This document shows, in pieces, positions 1-9,876 of a stretch of 39,549 nucleotides of DNA (position 1 is its first letter; every line of letters begins with the position of its first letter). The DNA comes from Prochlorococcus sp. AG-402-I20 (GTDB taxonomy: Bacteria > Cyanobacteriota > Cyanobacteriia > PCC-6307 > Cyanobiaceae), in the NCBI GenBank assembly GCA_003216975.1, contig QCHY01000018.1, positions 1 through 39,549 of the forward strand. The letters run 5' to 3'. A program made the position numbers and the translations under genes. The notes beneath the pieces were generated by a model that saw only the letters and a list, made by a program, of their open reading frames with translations, was not told where the DNA came from and did not search any database.

Positions 1-1
1 T

Positions 2-409
2 CCTGAAATCGAAATTGATATTGTTGGTTTTTCAATGGGTGGATTAATTAGTAGGTTTTGGCTGCAAAAATATGATGGTTTTTTAAGAACTAAACGTTTT
101 TTTAGTATTGGTACGCCTCATTTTGGTACTTATACAGCTCAAATGATCCCTTCATTTTTGATGCCAGGTATTGCAGAGATGAAAAGAGGAAGTAGTTTAT
201 TATCTCAATTAAATAATGACTTGACTTCCTTAGAAAAGGTCGAATGTACTAGCTTTTTTACAAAATGGGACTTGATGTCATTTCCAGGCTGGCAAGCAAA
301 ACTTTCTATTGGTGACTCTTATCACTTACCTGTGTTGACCCATAAAGAATTGATTACAAATTCTACTTCTCTAGATATTATAGTCAAAAAGATTTTTAAT
401 TATAGCTAA
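2..409 (+). CDS. Alpha/beta hydrolase (lipase-like), 5' partial
   Basis: The reading frame is already open at base 2, so the N-terminus lies outside the window. The visible first residues contain G-F-S-M-G-G, the GxSxG nucleophile elbow of alpha/beta hydrolases, preceded by a hydrophobic strand (IDIVG). This places the catalytic serine near the left edge. A later Phe-Gly-Thr stretch resembles the segment following the elbow in PGAP1/lipase-type members. Only about 135 C-terminal residues are visible. Substrate cannot be told; lipase or acyl-esterase is the family-level guess. The stop codon overlaps by four bases the end of the convergent oligopeptidase gene. An internal ATG at 35 would lack the serine and is not the true start. 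Confidence 0.85.
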   Translation, partial: PEIEIDIVGFSMGGLISRFWLQKYDGFLRTKRFFSIGTPHFGTYTAQMIPSFLMPGIAEMKRGSSLLSQLNNDLTSLEKVECTSFFTKWDLMSFPGWQAKLSIGDSYHLPVLTHKELITNSTSLDIIVKKIFNYS

Positions 410-2517
410 TTAAGTCCACTATGTCTTATTAGAGCTTCAGTAGAGGGAAGTCTTCCTCTAAATTTTTTGAAAACCTTATTGGGTGAACGACTACCACCAA
501 GACTAAGAATTGAATCACGATATCTTTTGCCAATCTTTCGGACTTCATCTTGATTAGCAAGCCCTGCCTCTTCAAATGCGGCAAATGCATCAGCGCTGAG
601 CACTTCAGCCCATTTATAAGAGTAGTATCCAGCAGCATAGCCACCGGCAAAAATATGACTGAAGGCACATAGAAATTGATCTTCTGGAATAGGCTCCATC
701 ACGGTTGTATTTTTTGCGATTTCTCTTCGTAACTCATCTGGGGAAATTTCTAAATCTTCACTCCATTGACTATGGAGTTTTAGATCAGTAAGAGCAAAAT
801 GTATTTGCCTTAGAGTCGCAAGCCCAGAATTAAAGGTTCTGCTTAGTCTCAATTTATTGATTTCCGAATCTGCTAATGGCTCTTTTGTCTTCCAATGTAT
901 TGCTATTTCAGAAATTGTTTGATCCTCTAAGCACCAATTTTCCATAAATTGGCTTGCTAATTCAACAGCATCCCATTCAACGTTATTAATACCGGCTGCT
1001 TGAGGGTAATTTACAGTCGTCAGCATATGTTGTAGTCCATGGCCAAATTCATGGAAGAGAGTTTCTACTTCTTCGAAACTCATCAGACTGGGTTTTTCCG
1101 CAATAGGAGGCGTTTGATTGCAGACTAAATAGGCTACTGGGAGAACAATATCTTCTTTTGTTTTTTGATTTCGGCACAAGCATTCATCCATCCAGGCACC
1201 TCCCCTTTTTGTCGCTGGACGACTGAAGGGATCGAGATAGAAAGATGCAATTTTTTCGCCATCAAAATTTTTAATATTGAAGAAACGAACATCTTCATGC
1301 CATAAAGGAGCTGCATGCCTTGCTTCTTCAATGTCAATTTCAAAAAGTCTTTTGCACAAATTGAATAGACCATTAAGAACTTGATCTAAAGGAAACCACG
1401 GCCTGAGTTTCTCTTGGTCAAGATCGTATTTCTCTTTGCGTAGAACTTCAGCCCAAAAACTTATATCCCATGGAGATAGCTTAAAATTTTCGCTTTCTCC
1501 ATTCCTTTTGGCACACTCTCGAAGATGTATAACTTCTTTTTTTGCATGAGGCATTGCAGCCAATCGTAATTCTTCGAGTAACAACTCAACAGATTCTTCA
1601 TTATCAGCCATCTTTGTGGCCAAACTAATTTCACACCAGTTTTTATATCCCAATAGCTTTGCCTGTTTATGTCTGAGGTCTAGAATTTCTTCAATTATTT
1701 TTTTGTTATTAATCTTTCCATCGCTAGCTCTACTTACAAAGGCTCTATAAACTTTCTCTCTGAGACGTCTATCTTTTGCATAAGTTTGGAAAGGTATGTA
1801 ACTTGGCAAATCTAAGCCAACTCTCCATGGGCCATTTGATGCTGATGGATCATTACCTTCTTCGTCTTTGTCACCAGCTTCCTTTGCAGCAAGAGCCAAT
1901 GTTTCAAGAGCTCTTTCAGGAAGCCCTTCGACTTCTGATTTGTTTTTTAATAAAAGACTCCAATTCTTAGTCGCATCTAAAACATTATTACTAAATGTAG
2001 TTGATAATTCAGCTAATCGCTCACTGCGAGAATTAAATAGTGCTTTTTCATCAGCTTTTAGACCAATTCCTTTGTTTTTCATAGTTATTAGCTCTGTATC
2101 AATTATTCTGATTTGTGTTTCATTTTTTATGTTTCCATGCTCTTTTAAATTTGAGAGCGCCTTGAAAATGACTTCGTTTTGAGCAAGCTGATTACTAAAT
2201 CTAACGATTGTAGGTTGCTGTTTTGAATGAACCTCACGGAGTTCAGTGGAATTGCATACAGCATTAAGATGACTTACAACCCCCCAACTCCATCTAAGCT
2301 TTTCACCTATTTCATACAGCTGAGGCATTACATCTTCCCAACTTAAAGAGTTTTTGGTTGGAAATTGTTTTTCGAGTTGTCCTTCTAGTTTATTTAATTT
2401 TTCATTTAGTTGTTTTATAAGTTTGGGTATATTTTCAGTGATCTCGTTAGGGGTGATTTTATCGTAATCAGGAAGTCCTTCACCTTTTAATAGTGCTGTT
2501 GGCTTAATTGAAGTCAT
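406..2517 (-). CDS. prlC: M3 family oligopeptidase (oligopeptidase A-like)
   Basis: Predicted cytoplasmic zinc metallopeptidase of family M3, which degrades short peptides, including cleaved signal peptides in E. coli. At 703 residues it matches the usual family length of about 680-710. The zinc motif HEFGH is at residues 489-493, followed about 25-30 residues later by a VEWDAVELASQ segment that supplies the third zinc ligand glutamate. The C-terminal GGYAAGYYSYKWAEV stretch is also typical of the family. No signal peptide is seen. It is the last gene of a tight minus-strand run, starting 16 bases after ndhD ends. The prlC symbol is by family; other M3 names (opdA) are equivalent. Confidence 0.95.
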   Translation of the reverse strand: MTSIKPTALLKGEGLPDYDKITPNEITENIPKLIKQLNEKLNKLEGQLEKQFPTKNSLSWEDVMPQLYEIGEKLRWSWGVVSHLNAVCNSTELREVHSKQQPTIVRFSNQLAQNEVIFKALSNLKEHGNIKNETQIRIIDTELITMKNKGIGLKADEKALFNSRSERLAELSTTFSNNVLDATKNWSLLLKNKSEVEGLPERALETLALAAKEAGDKDEEGNDPSASNGPWRVGLDLPSYIPFQTYAKDRRLREKVYRAFVSRASDGKINNKKIIEEILDLRHKQAKLLGYKNWCEISLATKMADNEESVELLLEELRLAAMPHAKKEVIHLRECAKRNGESENFKLSPWDISFWAEVLRKEKYDLDQEKLRPWFPLDQVLNGLFNLCKRLFEIDIEEARHAAPLWHEDVRFFNIKNFDGEKIASFYLDPFSRPATKRGGAWMDECLCRNQKTKEDIVLPVAYLVCNQTPPIAEKPSLMSFEEVETLFHEFGHGLQHMLTTVNYPQAAGINNVEWDAVELASQFMENWCLEDQTISEIAIHWKTKEPLADSEINKLRLSRTFNSGLATLRQIHFALTDLKLHSQWSEDLEISPDELRREIAKNTTVMEPIPEDQFLCAFSHIFAGGYAAGYYSYKWAEVLSADAFAAFEEAGLANQDEVRKIGKRYRDSILSLGGSRSPNKVFKKFRGRLPSTEALIRHSGLN

Positions 2518-2533
2518 TTTTTAGATTCAAAAA

Positions 2534-4108
2534 CTAACTGATTGGTATAAGGTTATTGGTAATTAATGATTGTGCGAGAGCATTTGTTGACACCTCATAT
2601 AAATCAATAGCTATTCTTGGCCAAAAACCTATTACTAATGTAGGGACTAAGAGGCTTAAACCTATTGAAAGCTCTCTCGCATCCATTTCTTTTACTATCG
2701 ATAAAGCAGGTATCCGAGGACCAAAGAATACTCTTCTACACATTGAAAGAAGATATATAGGAGTTAAAACTAGTCCAATAGCTGCTAAAAGGATTGTAAT
2801 TGCTCTAAATAACGAAGTGAATCCTTCTTGACTCGTAATTCCTAGAAAAACTGTGATTTCACTTATAAATCCACTCATCCCTGGTAATGCAAGTGACGCT
2901 AAAGAACTTGCCAAGAAGAATGCAAAAGTAATTGGCAAAGCTTTTGCTAGACCGCCCATGTTGGGAATTGAAAGAGTGTTTGTTCTTTCATAAAAACTTC
3001 CCGTGACAAAAAACATTGCGGCAGCAATCAGTCCATGGCTAATCATTTGGAGCATCGCTCCACTGATTCCAAGTGCATTGACTGCGCCAATACCAACTAG
3101 AACAAAACCCATATGACTTACAGAACTGCAAGCTATACGTCTTTTCACATTGTCTTGAGCAAAAGCATTTAGAGCACCGTAAATAATATTTACTATCCCA
3201 ATGATGATTAGAGCTGGAGCTAGTATTAAATGAGTATCAGGTAAAATTTGGACATTAAATCTTATAAGAGCGTAACCTCCCATTTTTAATAAAACACCAG
3301 CTAATAACATTGAAACCGGCGCATTTGCCTCCCCATGAGCATCTGGCAGCCAGGTATGAAGAGGGAAGATAGGAAGCTTTACTCCAAAACCAATTAAAAA
3401 ACCTAAATAACAAAATATTCCAAAATTTCCAGTAAAAGATTTGGCTGCGATTTCACTTAGATTAAAGGTGAATTGATCTCCAGAAAGAGCTAAAGCAAGC
3501 CCACTAATTAATATCAAAAGGGAAGCCAGTGCTGTATAAAGAATGAATTTTGTTGCTGCATATAGTTTCCTTTTTCCACCCCAAATAGCAATCAATAGAT
3601 AGACAGGAACAAGCTCAAGCTCCCAAGCTAAAAAGAATAGTAAGAAATCTTGTGATAGGAAAACTAAAGCTTGGGCTGAAGCTTGAATCAGTAATAAAGC
3701 AAAGTAAAGCCTTGTTTTTTGTTTTACTTTCCAACTTGCAGCTGCGGACAAAAAAGTTATTAGCCCGCTTAGAACTACTAGCGGTGCAGATATCCCATCT
3801 ACTCCTAATGACCATTCGAGGCCTATGGAAGGAAGCCACTGAAGTCTTTCTACTAATTGCAAACTTTCGCTACTTGGATTAAACAAATTGGCAAAAGCCA
3901 AAACAATTATTAGAAAATCGGCTAATAAAATAACTAGGGCTATATCTCTTGGCAGATTAGAATTTTTACTTTCTTTCGTTGGGAGGAAAGGCATTATCAA
4001 TGCTCCAAGTATCGGTAGGAGCACAATGAGTGAAAGCCATGGAAATACTGTCTGAGAATCAATACTCATAGGCAGATTGGCATCCATAATTTGGGGCAAG
4101 TCAGCCAT
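2534..4108 (-). CDS. ndhD: NAD(P)H-quinone oxidoreductase (NDH-1) chain 4, NdhD
   Basis: Large hydrophobic subunit of the thylakoid NDH-1 complex, homologous to NuoM/Mrp antiporter-like subunits. It couples plastoquinone reduction in respiration and cyclic electron flow to proton pumping. The 524 residues form about 14 predicted membrane helices. Visible family features are the [19 protein letters not shown] segment with a conserved membrane glutamate, the [18 protein letters not shown] motif (residues around 240-260), and a [17 protein letters not shown] stretch. It lies between thrB (36 bases upstream) and the oligopeptidase (16 bases downstream), so it is probably co-transcribed with non-respiratory genes. 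Methionines at residues 8 and 14 are alternative starts. Whether it is the D1 or another paralogue type is not decided here. Confidence 0.96.
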   Translation of the reverse strand: MADLPQIMDANLPMSIDSQTVFPWLSLIVLLPILGALIMPFLPTKESKNSNLPRDIALVILLADFLIIVLAFANLFNPSSESLQLVERLQWLPSIGLEWSLGVDGISAPLVVLSGLITFLSAAASWKVKQKTRLYFALLLIQASAQALVFLSQDFLLFFLAWELELVPVYLLIAIWGGKRKLYAATKFILYTALASLLILISGLALALSGDQFTFNLSEIAAKSFTGNFGIFCYLGFLIGFGVKLPIFPLHTWLPDAHGEANAPVSMLLAGVLLKMGGYALIRFNVQILPDTHLILAPALIIIGIVNIIYGALNAFAQDNVKRRIACSSVSHMGFVLVGIGAVNALGISGAMLQMISHGLIAAAMFFVTGSFYERTNTLSIPNMGGLAKALPITFAFFLASSLASLALPGMSGFISEITVFLGITSQEGFTSLFRAITILLAAIGLVLTPIYLLSMCRRVFFGPRIPALSIVKEMDARELSIGLSLLVPTLVIGFWPRIAIDLYEVSTNALAQSLITNNLIPIS

Positions 4109-4144
4109 AAAGCTATCAGTTTTTGTTCGTTTTCATGAGTAGAA

Positions 4145-5092
4145 CTACCCAAAGGTGTTTGAAATGCATTCGCTTCCTCTGAGTTGGAGGCTCATTAAGG
4201 GAGCACGACTTGCTACACCAGCAGCTTCCCAGGCTTTGACCATTGCGACACTGACTGCTCGGCCTTTAGTCGCTTTGCACAAGGCAAGAATGCTTGGTCC
4301 TGCTCCACTAATTGCACATCCTAAAGCTCCGGCAGCCTTTGCTGCTTCTCTTACCTCTAACCCACCTTTAATCAATCCCCATCTGTAGGGTTCATGCAGC
4401 TTGTCATGCATACCATCTGCAATTAGATCCTCATTCCCTGTTCTTAGACCTTGAAGTAGAAGAGTAAGTGCACCTAAATTGATTACTGCATCATTAACTG
4501 GAATATTTTCGGGCATTACACGTCTTGCTTCGCTTGTACTAAGGCGAATAGATGGAATTGCGACTACAGCTTTTATTGATTGATCCCAATCACAACGAAC
4601 TACGCGCCATCTGTCGTTTGCAGTTTTAGCTGTTACGCAAAGACCTCCTATTAATGATGGAACGACATTGTCTGGATGACCTTCTATATCTATTGCCAGC
4701 TCTAATAATTTTTCCTTAGGCAAAGGATATCCAGCAAGTGCATTTGCTCCAACTAATCCTGCCACGATTGCTGTAGCACTGCTTCCAAGTCCTCTTGCAG
4801 GAGGCACAGCTAATTTTACTCTTGCTTCAAGAGCGACAGGTTCTACACCTGCAGTTCTCCAAACTCTCTGGGCGGCTCTATAGAAAAGGTTTTCAGGCCC
4901 CCCTCTTAAATGATTGCCTTCAGTACTTTCCATTATTAATTCAAACCTTTCAGCATTGCCCTCAATTCTTTTAATAGTGAACTGATTGGAAAGATCCAGT
5001 GCTGCACCAAGGCAATCAAACCCTGGACCAATATTGGCTGTAGTAGAAGGAACTTCTACTACGACAGTTTGTCCTATTTTTGGCGGCCCCAT
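4145..5092 (-). CDS. thrB: Homoserine kinase
   Basis: GHMP-superfamily kinase that phosphorylates L-homoserine with ATP, the penultimate step of threonine synthesis. The 315-residue length is normal. The N-terminus shows the substrate-site pattern PSTTANIGPGFDCLG (residues 15-29), and the GHMP ATP loop PPARGLGSSA lies at residues 97-106. A C-terminal glycine-rich GALGCAISGAGPSILAL is also family-typical. It starts 11 bases after glk ends and precedes ndhD by 36 bases. It shares the run with thrS, a chance or functional pairing of threonine synthesis and charging. Confidence 0.97.
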   Translation of the reverse strand: MGPPKIGQTVVVEVPSTTANIGPGFDCLGAALDLSNQFTIKRIEGNAERFELIMESTEGNHLRGGPENLFYRAAQRVWRTAGVEPVALEARVKLAVPPARGLGSSATAIVAGLVGANALAGYPLPKEKLLELAIDIEGHPDNVVPSLIGGLCVTAKTANDRWRVVRCDWDQSIKAVVAIPSIRLSTSEARRVMPENIPVNDAVINLGALTLLLQGLRTGNEDLIADGMHDKLHEPYRWGLIKGGLEVREAAKAAGALGCAISGAGPSILALCKATKGRAVSVAMVKAWEAAGVASRAPLMSLQLRGSECISNTFG

Positions 5093-5103
5093 GTTTTTAT
5101 CCT

Positions 5104-6147
5104 TTAGCTAAGTCTCCCATTTGATTCGGCACTTAAGAGTGCTCTGCAAGCTGAACTGAATAATGTCGCTTCTGGATCTTTGAGAATAATCAATGGGATT
5201 TCCTTTAAATAAGATTGAAAGCGACCTTTATTACTAAATGCATTAAGGAAGTTAGAAGAGTTTATTCCATCGAGGTTTTTGGCTGCTGTTCCACCTGAAA
5301 TCCATAACCCTGAAGAGCAAAGTTCTTGTAAAGCAAAGTCTCCAGCTGCAGATCCATAAGCATTGAGCCATATTCTCAAAGCTTCAGACATTAATTTGTC
5401 TCCGTTATTTGCTTTTTCCCAAACAAGTGCGGGTAAATCTGTCAAAGCTGATTTGTCATTATCTATTTTTTTTAAAGTTTCCTGAAGTGGGTGGTTTTCA
5501 TTTGATCGATTATCCAATTTCCATCTAGCAATCATTCCAAGGCCAGTCCCACTAACTATTCTTTCAATCGAAATTCTTTGAATACTTAGCTTCTTTTTTA
5601 GCCATTTGACTAATTCCCATTCGTTTTCTGTTCTTGGGGAAAATTCCCGATGCCCCCCTTCACTTGGAAATATAAAAATTCTTTTAGGTGTAATTAATCC
5701 TCTGGACATCCCTAAGCCAGTTCCAGCTCCGATAATGGCAACTAATTTTTGATTTGTTTTGTACTCAGGATTTAACGTTCCTTGGATGACTTCATATTGG
5801 GATTTTTTGAAAAATGGTATTCCATATATTAAAACTGAGAAATCATTTATTAATTCAATGTTATTTATATTTGAAAGCTTAGATAATTCTTCTGTTTCGA
5901 TATTCCATCCTAGATTTGTAATCTCAACTTTCTGGCCTTTTATTGGGCCTGCTACTCCAATACAAACATATTTAGGGAGTGATATATGATCTGGTAAATG
6001 TTTGATAAAATCTTCAAATATTGAGTAAAAAGATTTCCATTCTGAGGAAAAATAGTATTTTTCATATAATTTTTTTGGATAGTTCTCGCTTGAATAAACA
6101 GCTAATATTGTTTTTGTCCCTCCAAGGTCTCCAGCAAGTACATTCAT
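5104..6147 (-). CDS. glk: Glucokinase
   Basis: ATP-dependent kinase converting glucose to glucose 6-phosphate, of the bacterial Glk family (not ROK). Residues 6-12 (GDLGGTK) form the phosphate-1 loop of the actin-like ATPase fold. A second glycine-rich IGAGTGLGMSRG lies near residue 140, a SEGGHREFSPR substrate segment follows, and SGTGLG lies near residue 200. Length 347 is normal. It sits between thrS and thrB with gaps of 23 and 11 bases. Together with glgA elsewhere in the window it points to glycogen and free glucose handling. Confidence 0.95.
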   Translation of the reverse strand: MNVLAGDLGGTKTILAVYSSENYPKKLYEKYYFSSEWKSFYSIFEDFIKHLPDHISLPKYVCIGVAGPIKGQKVEITNLGWNIETEELSKLSNINNIELINDFSVLIYGIPFFKKSQYEVIQGTLNPEYKTNQKLVAIIGAGTGLGMSRGLITPKRIFIFPSEGGHREFSPRTENEWELVKWLKKKLSIQRISIERIVSGTGLGMIARWKLDNRSNENHPLQETLKKIDNDKSALTDLPALVWEKANNGDKLMSEALRIWLNAYGSAAGDFALQELCSSGLWISGGTAAKNLDGINSSNFLNAFSNKGRFQSYLKEIPLIILKDPEATLFSSACRALLSAESNGRLS

Positions 6148-6170
6148 TAGTTATTAAAATCGTTTTTGAT

Positions 6171-8096
6171 TTAGGATTGATTAACTTGTATACCTTTTTT
6201 GCTAATTGATTCGTCAATTATTAATTTAAACTTGTCTATACTCATATTTCCAAGATCTTTACCTTCTCTTGTCCTTACTGAGATTTCATTATTCTCTTCT
6301 TCCTTATCTCCAATAATTATCAAGAAAGGTATTCTTTGCATAGTATGTTCTCGTATTTTAAAACCGACTTTTTCATTTCTGATATCAATTTCAGCTCTGA
6401 ACCCAAAGTCAACTAATTTATCTTTAGCACAAAAACATGCTTCATTATTTCTATCAGTTATGCCCATAATCATTATTTGAACAGGTGATAACCATGTAGG
6501 AAAATTTCCTGAATAATTCTCAATTAAAATCCCAATAAATCTTTCAAAAGAGCCTAAAATAGCTCGGTGAAGCATTACAGGTGTTTGTTTCCTTCCTGTA
6601 ATATCTATATAACTTGCATTGAGCCTTTGAGGCATGGAGAAATCTACTTGAATTGTTCCGCACTGCCATACTCTGTTGAGACAATCTTTTAAGGAGAATT
6701 CTATTTTTGGACCATAGAAGGCACCTTCTCCAGGGAGTAGCGACCAATCTAATCCTTTTGAATCAAGTGCCTTAGATAAAGCTTTTTCTGATTTGTCCCA
6801 GATATCATCACTCCCAACCCTTTTCTCTGGTCTTGTTGAGAGCTTAATAAGAATTGAATCAAAGCCAAAGGTTTTATAAACCTCAAATACCAAATCAATA
6901 AAATTTTGGACTTCTTCTTGGATTTGTTCATCGGTACAAAATATGTGTGCATCATCTTGAACAAAATTTCTTACCCTCATTAATCCATGCAGTGCACCAG
7001 AAGGCTCATTGCGATGACAAGAACCAAATTCAGAAAGTCTAATAGGAAGATCTCGATAGCTTTTTAAACCTTGATTGAATATTTGTATGTGGCATGGACA
7101 ATTCATAGGTTTTATTGCATATTCCCTGTTCTCTGAAGTTGTAGTAAACATATCTTCTTTAAATTTATCCCAATGGCCTGATTTCTCCCAAAGAGTTCTA
7201 TCAACTACTTGCGGAGATTTAACTTCTTGATAATCATATTTTGTAATGGTTTCCCGAATAAAATCTTCTAAAATTCTATAAATAGTCCACCCTTTAGGGT
7301 GCCAAAAAACCATACCGGGTGCTTCTTCTTGTGAGTGAAAAAGTGAATATTTTTTTCCTAATTTTCTATGATCTCTTTTCTCAGCTTCTTCAATTCTAGA
7401 GATATATTCTTTTAATTCTTTAGAGCTTTTCCAGGCTGTTCCATATATTCTTTGTAGCATTTCATTATTAGCGTCTCCGCGCCAATAAGCCCCGGATACT
7501 TTCATTAGCTTAAATACTCTTAGATGCCTTGTATTTGGCACATGAGGACCTCTGCACATATCAATATATTCTTGATGTCTGTATAACTTTATGATTTCAT
7601 TTTTAGGGATATTTTTAACTATGTCTAGTTTGAAAATTTCACCTCTATCAGTAAAAACTTCCGTTGCTTTCTTTGGACTAACTATTTCCACACCTACATT
7701 ATAATCTCTATTAACTAACTCTTTCATTCTTTTCTCAATTTTGAGAAGATCATCAGGAGTAAAGGTATCTTTATAAGAAATATCATAATAAAAACCATCT
7801 TCAATTACTGGCCCTATTGCCATTTTTGCTTCGGGGTATAATTGCTTTACAGCATGTCCAAGCAGATGAGCGAATGAATGTCTGATAATTTCTAGTCCTT
7901 CATCATCTTTAGATGTAATTATCTGTATATGAGAATTTTGAGTTATAGGAATACAAGTATCAATTAATTCCCCATTCACTTTCCCTGCTAGCGCTGCTTT
8001 TGCTAAACCAGGACCAATTTCTGATGCTATTTGGTCAATTGTGACAGCGGAATCATATTTTTTTTCAGTTCCATCAGGTAATGTAATTATTGGCAT
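6171..8096 (-). CDS. thrS: Threonyl-tRNA synthetase
   Basis: Class II synthetase attaching threonine to tRNA-Thr; 641 residues, full length. The N-terminal TGS domain spans roughly residues 1-62. The editing domain follows, with the HxxxH pair at residues 73 and 77 and a downstream CRGPH motif. The catalytic core carries the zinc cysteine in MNCPCHIQ, motif 2 around [11 protein letters not shown], and the C-terminal zinc histidine region [14 protein letters not shown]. The anticodon-binding domain is at the C-terminus. The gene follows trpS by 6 bases, so the two synthetases are probably on one transcript. Confidence 0.98.
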   Translation of the reverse strand: MPIITLPDGTEKKYDSAVTIDQIASEIGPGLAKAALAGKVNGELIDTCIPITQNSHIQIITSKDDEGLEIIRHSFAHLLGHAVKQLYPEAKMAIGPVIEDGFYYDISYKDTFTPDDLLKIEKRMKELVNRDYNVGVEIVSPKKATEVFTDRGEIFKLDIVKNIPKNEIIKLYRHQEYIDMCRGPHVPNTRHLRVFKLMKVSGAYWRGDANNEMLQRIYGTAWKSSKELKEYISRIEEAEKRDHRKLGKKYSLFHSQEEAPGMVFWHPKGWTIYRILEDFIRETITKYDYQEVKSPQVVDRTLWEKSGHWDKFKEDMFTTTSENREYAIKPMNCPCHIQIFNQGLKSYRDLPIRLSEFGSCHRNEPSGALHGLMRVRNFVQDDAHIFCTDEQIQEEVQNFIDLVFEVYKTFGFDSILIKLSTRPEKRVGSDDIWDKSEKALSKALDSKGLDWSLLPGEGAFYGPKIEFSLKDCLNRVWQCGTIQVDFSMPQRLNASYIDITGRKQTPVMLHRAILGSFERFIGILIENYSGNFPTWLSPVQIMIMGITDRNNEACFCAKDKLVDFGFRAEIDIRNEKVGFKIREHTMQRIPFLIIIGDKEEENNEISVRTREGKDLGNMSIDKFKLIIDESISKKGIQVNQS

Positions 8097-8102
8097 AATT
8101 TT

Positions 8103-9116
8103 CTACAAATTTGAAGTAAATCCTAGAGCTTCTTTGACTCTATTTAATGTTAACTTAGAAACCTCCTCGGCAGTAAGTTTGCCTTTATTTAGTATTCTTT
8201 TTAACTCTTCTGGATCATTCATTAGTTCTTTATATTTTTCTTGAATAGGTTGAAGAACGTTAATCATTGCCTGTGTAAATTCTGGTTTGAATTTACCCCA
8301 GCCCATTCCTGCGCAATACTCAGCTGCTTTTTCTCTGCCTAGTCCGGAAATTATAGAATAAATTGTTAAAAGATTATCAGCTTCAGGTCTTGAAGGATTT
8401 CCGAATTCTAATCCTAATTCTGAGTCGGTTTTTGCACGTTTTATTTTTTTAGTAATTACATCTGGACTGTCTAATAAAGTAATCCTACTATTTTCATTTG
8501 GGTCGCTTTTACTCATTTTCTTTGTTCCGTCTGTCAGACTCATGACTTTGGAACACTCTTTCAAAATTAAGGGATTTGGAACTTTAAGTATTGGATTCTT
8601 TTTTGTTCCGAATTTTGAATTAACTCGTTGAGAAGCAATATCTCTCGCAAGCTCTAGATGCTGCTTTTGATCTTCTCCAACAGGAACCAAATCAGCGTCA
8701 TAGAGAAGAATATCCGCTGCCATAAGGACAGGATAATCTAATAATCCAATAGATACATTGTCCCCTTGTTTAATTGACTTTTCCTTGAACTGAATCATTC
8801 TCTCCATCCAGTTTAAAGGAGTTAAGCAATTTAATATCCAGCAAAGCTCGCTATGTGCGCTTATCTGACTTTGAATGAATATTGAGCATTTATCAGGATT
8901 CATCCCACAAGCGATATACAAAGCCGCTGTAGATAAAGAATTTTGATGAAGAGATTTTGGGTCATGCGGAGTCGTTATCGCATGAAGATCAACAACGCAG
9001 ACAAATGTTTCATAATTTTCTTGTAATTCAACCCAATTTCTTATTGCTCCAAGCCAATTACCAATATGAACATCTCCTGTGGGTTGAACACCAGATAAGA
9101 CTCGCTTCTGATTCAC
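8103..9116 (-). CDS. trpS: Tryptophanyl-tRNA synthetase
   Basis: Class I synthetase charging tRNA-Trp; 337 residues, normal for bacterial TrpS. The HIGH-type signature is HIGN at residues 17-20 after SGVQPTGD, and the KMSKS loop is present intact (KKMSKSDPN, near residue 200). The start is a GTG at 9116 immediately adjacent to the TAA of the upstream gene (stop at 9119-9117), so translation is probably coupled to the RHH-like protein. No ATG lies close enough to keep the conserved N-terminus. Confidence 0.97.
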   Translation of the reverse strand: MNQKRVLSGVQPTGDVHIGNWLGAIRNWVELQENYETFVCVVDLHAITTPHDPKSLHQNSLSTAALYIACGMNPDKCSIFIQSQISAHSELCWILNCLTPLNWMERMIQFKEKSIKQGDNVSIGLLDYPVLMAADILLYDADLVPVGEDQKQHLELARDIASQRVNSKFGTKKNPILKVPNPLILKECSKVMSLTDGTKKMSKSDPNENSRITLLDSPDVITKKIKRAKTDSELGLEFGNPSRPEADNLLTIYSIISGLGREKAAEYCAGMGWGKFKPEFTQAMINVLQPIQEKYKELMNDPEELKRILNKGKLTAEEVSKLTLNRVKEALGFTSNL

Positions 9117-9641
9117 TTATCCTTGCTCGCTTGTATTTGTGGAATCATCGTCATTTGAACTTGCTTCTGTTGCTTGATCATTATCTTTTTCTGCAGGATC
9201 TTGAGCAACATTGTGTGCATGATAAGTATCAGCTACCTCTTGTTCTTTAACTGGCTTTTCTGGTCTTGCAAAAGGGTTGGGCTTTGTGTTGGCTGAGTTG
9301 TTATTTTCACCGTTATAGTTTCCCCTGTTACCCCTGCCTTTTCTTAGGTCATTGGCGGGCGCTTGAGACCTATATTCGTTGACTAAATTTTCAAGACTTC
9401 CATCTGCAAGCATTTGGGCAAGCGTTCTTACTGCGAAACCTAAAACAGCAACAGTAGAACGAAGATTAAAGGCTTCTTGTAATGATCTGGCTGCGCGCAT
9501 TTCATTATCACTTAAGCGAATACGAAAGCCTCCCTCTCTATTGTTAGGACCTCGGCCACCTCTGAAATTATTACGACCATTTTGTCTTTGGTTTTGGAAA
9601 TCGCCACCACCTGACTGATTATTGGTGTAAGAGTCACCCAT
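9117..9641 (-). CDS. Unknown protein with RHH-like core and RG-rich disordered flanks
   Basis: I do not recognise a named family. The protein has an N-terminal Gly/Asn/Arg-rich stretch with RGG-like repeats, then a compact core beginning FRIRLSDNEMRAARSLQ and running through two helices to about residue 75. A low-complexity tail rich in Asn, Asp, Ser and Glu follows. The core pattern (short strand, helix, turn, helix) is reminiscent of a ribbon-helix-helix DNA-binding fold; this is inference from pattern only. The start is uncertain: ATG at 9641 is chosen, ATG at 9647 is possible, and a TTG at 9665 would add eight residues. Its stop abuts the trpS GTG. It opens the seven-gene minus-strand run. 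Confidence 0.75.
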   Translation of the reverse strand: MGDSYTNNQSGGGDFQNQRQNGRNNFRGGRGPNNREGGFRIRLSDNEMRAARSLQEAFNLRSTVAVLGFAVRTLAQMLADGSLENLVNEYRSQAPANDLRKGRGNRGNYNGENNNSANTKPNPFARPEKPVKEQEVADTYHAHNVAQDPAEKDNDQATEASSNDDDSTNTSEQG

Positions 9642-9876
9642 GAACATATTTGCCAATAGGGGCAAGTGTGACGCATAGCCGGTACTTTTGCGACATATTT
9701 GAATATCTTGATTAGCACTTTCACATCTAACGACATTGATACTAGTCGAATGATTTGATTTCTTTAGGCATAAATTTTTCTTCTTAAAACGTAAAACCTT
9801 CTTTCTTTGCGGTTATTAAGGGAAAATTTGCTTTAAAATGAAAGTTAGCTAAGAAGAAACTGTATCTATTGAAATC

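Noticed and set aside
9834-9839. TAAAAT as -10 of the DUF697 gene with TTGCGG upstream
   Set aside because: Spacing of about 21 bases and weak -35 match; too uncertain for a promoter call.
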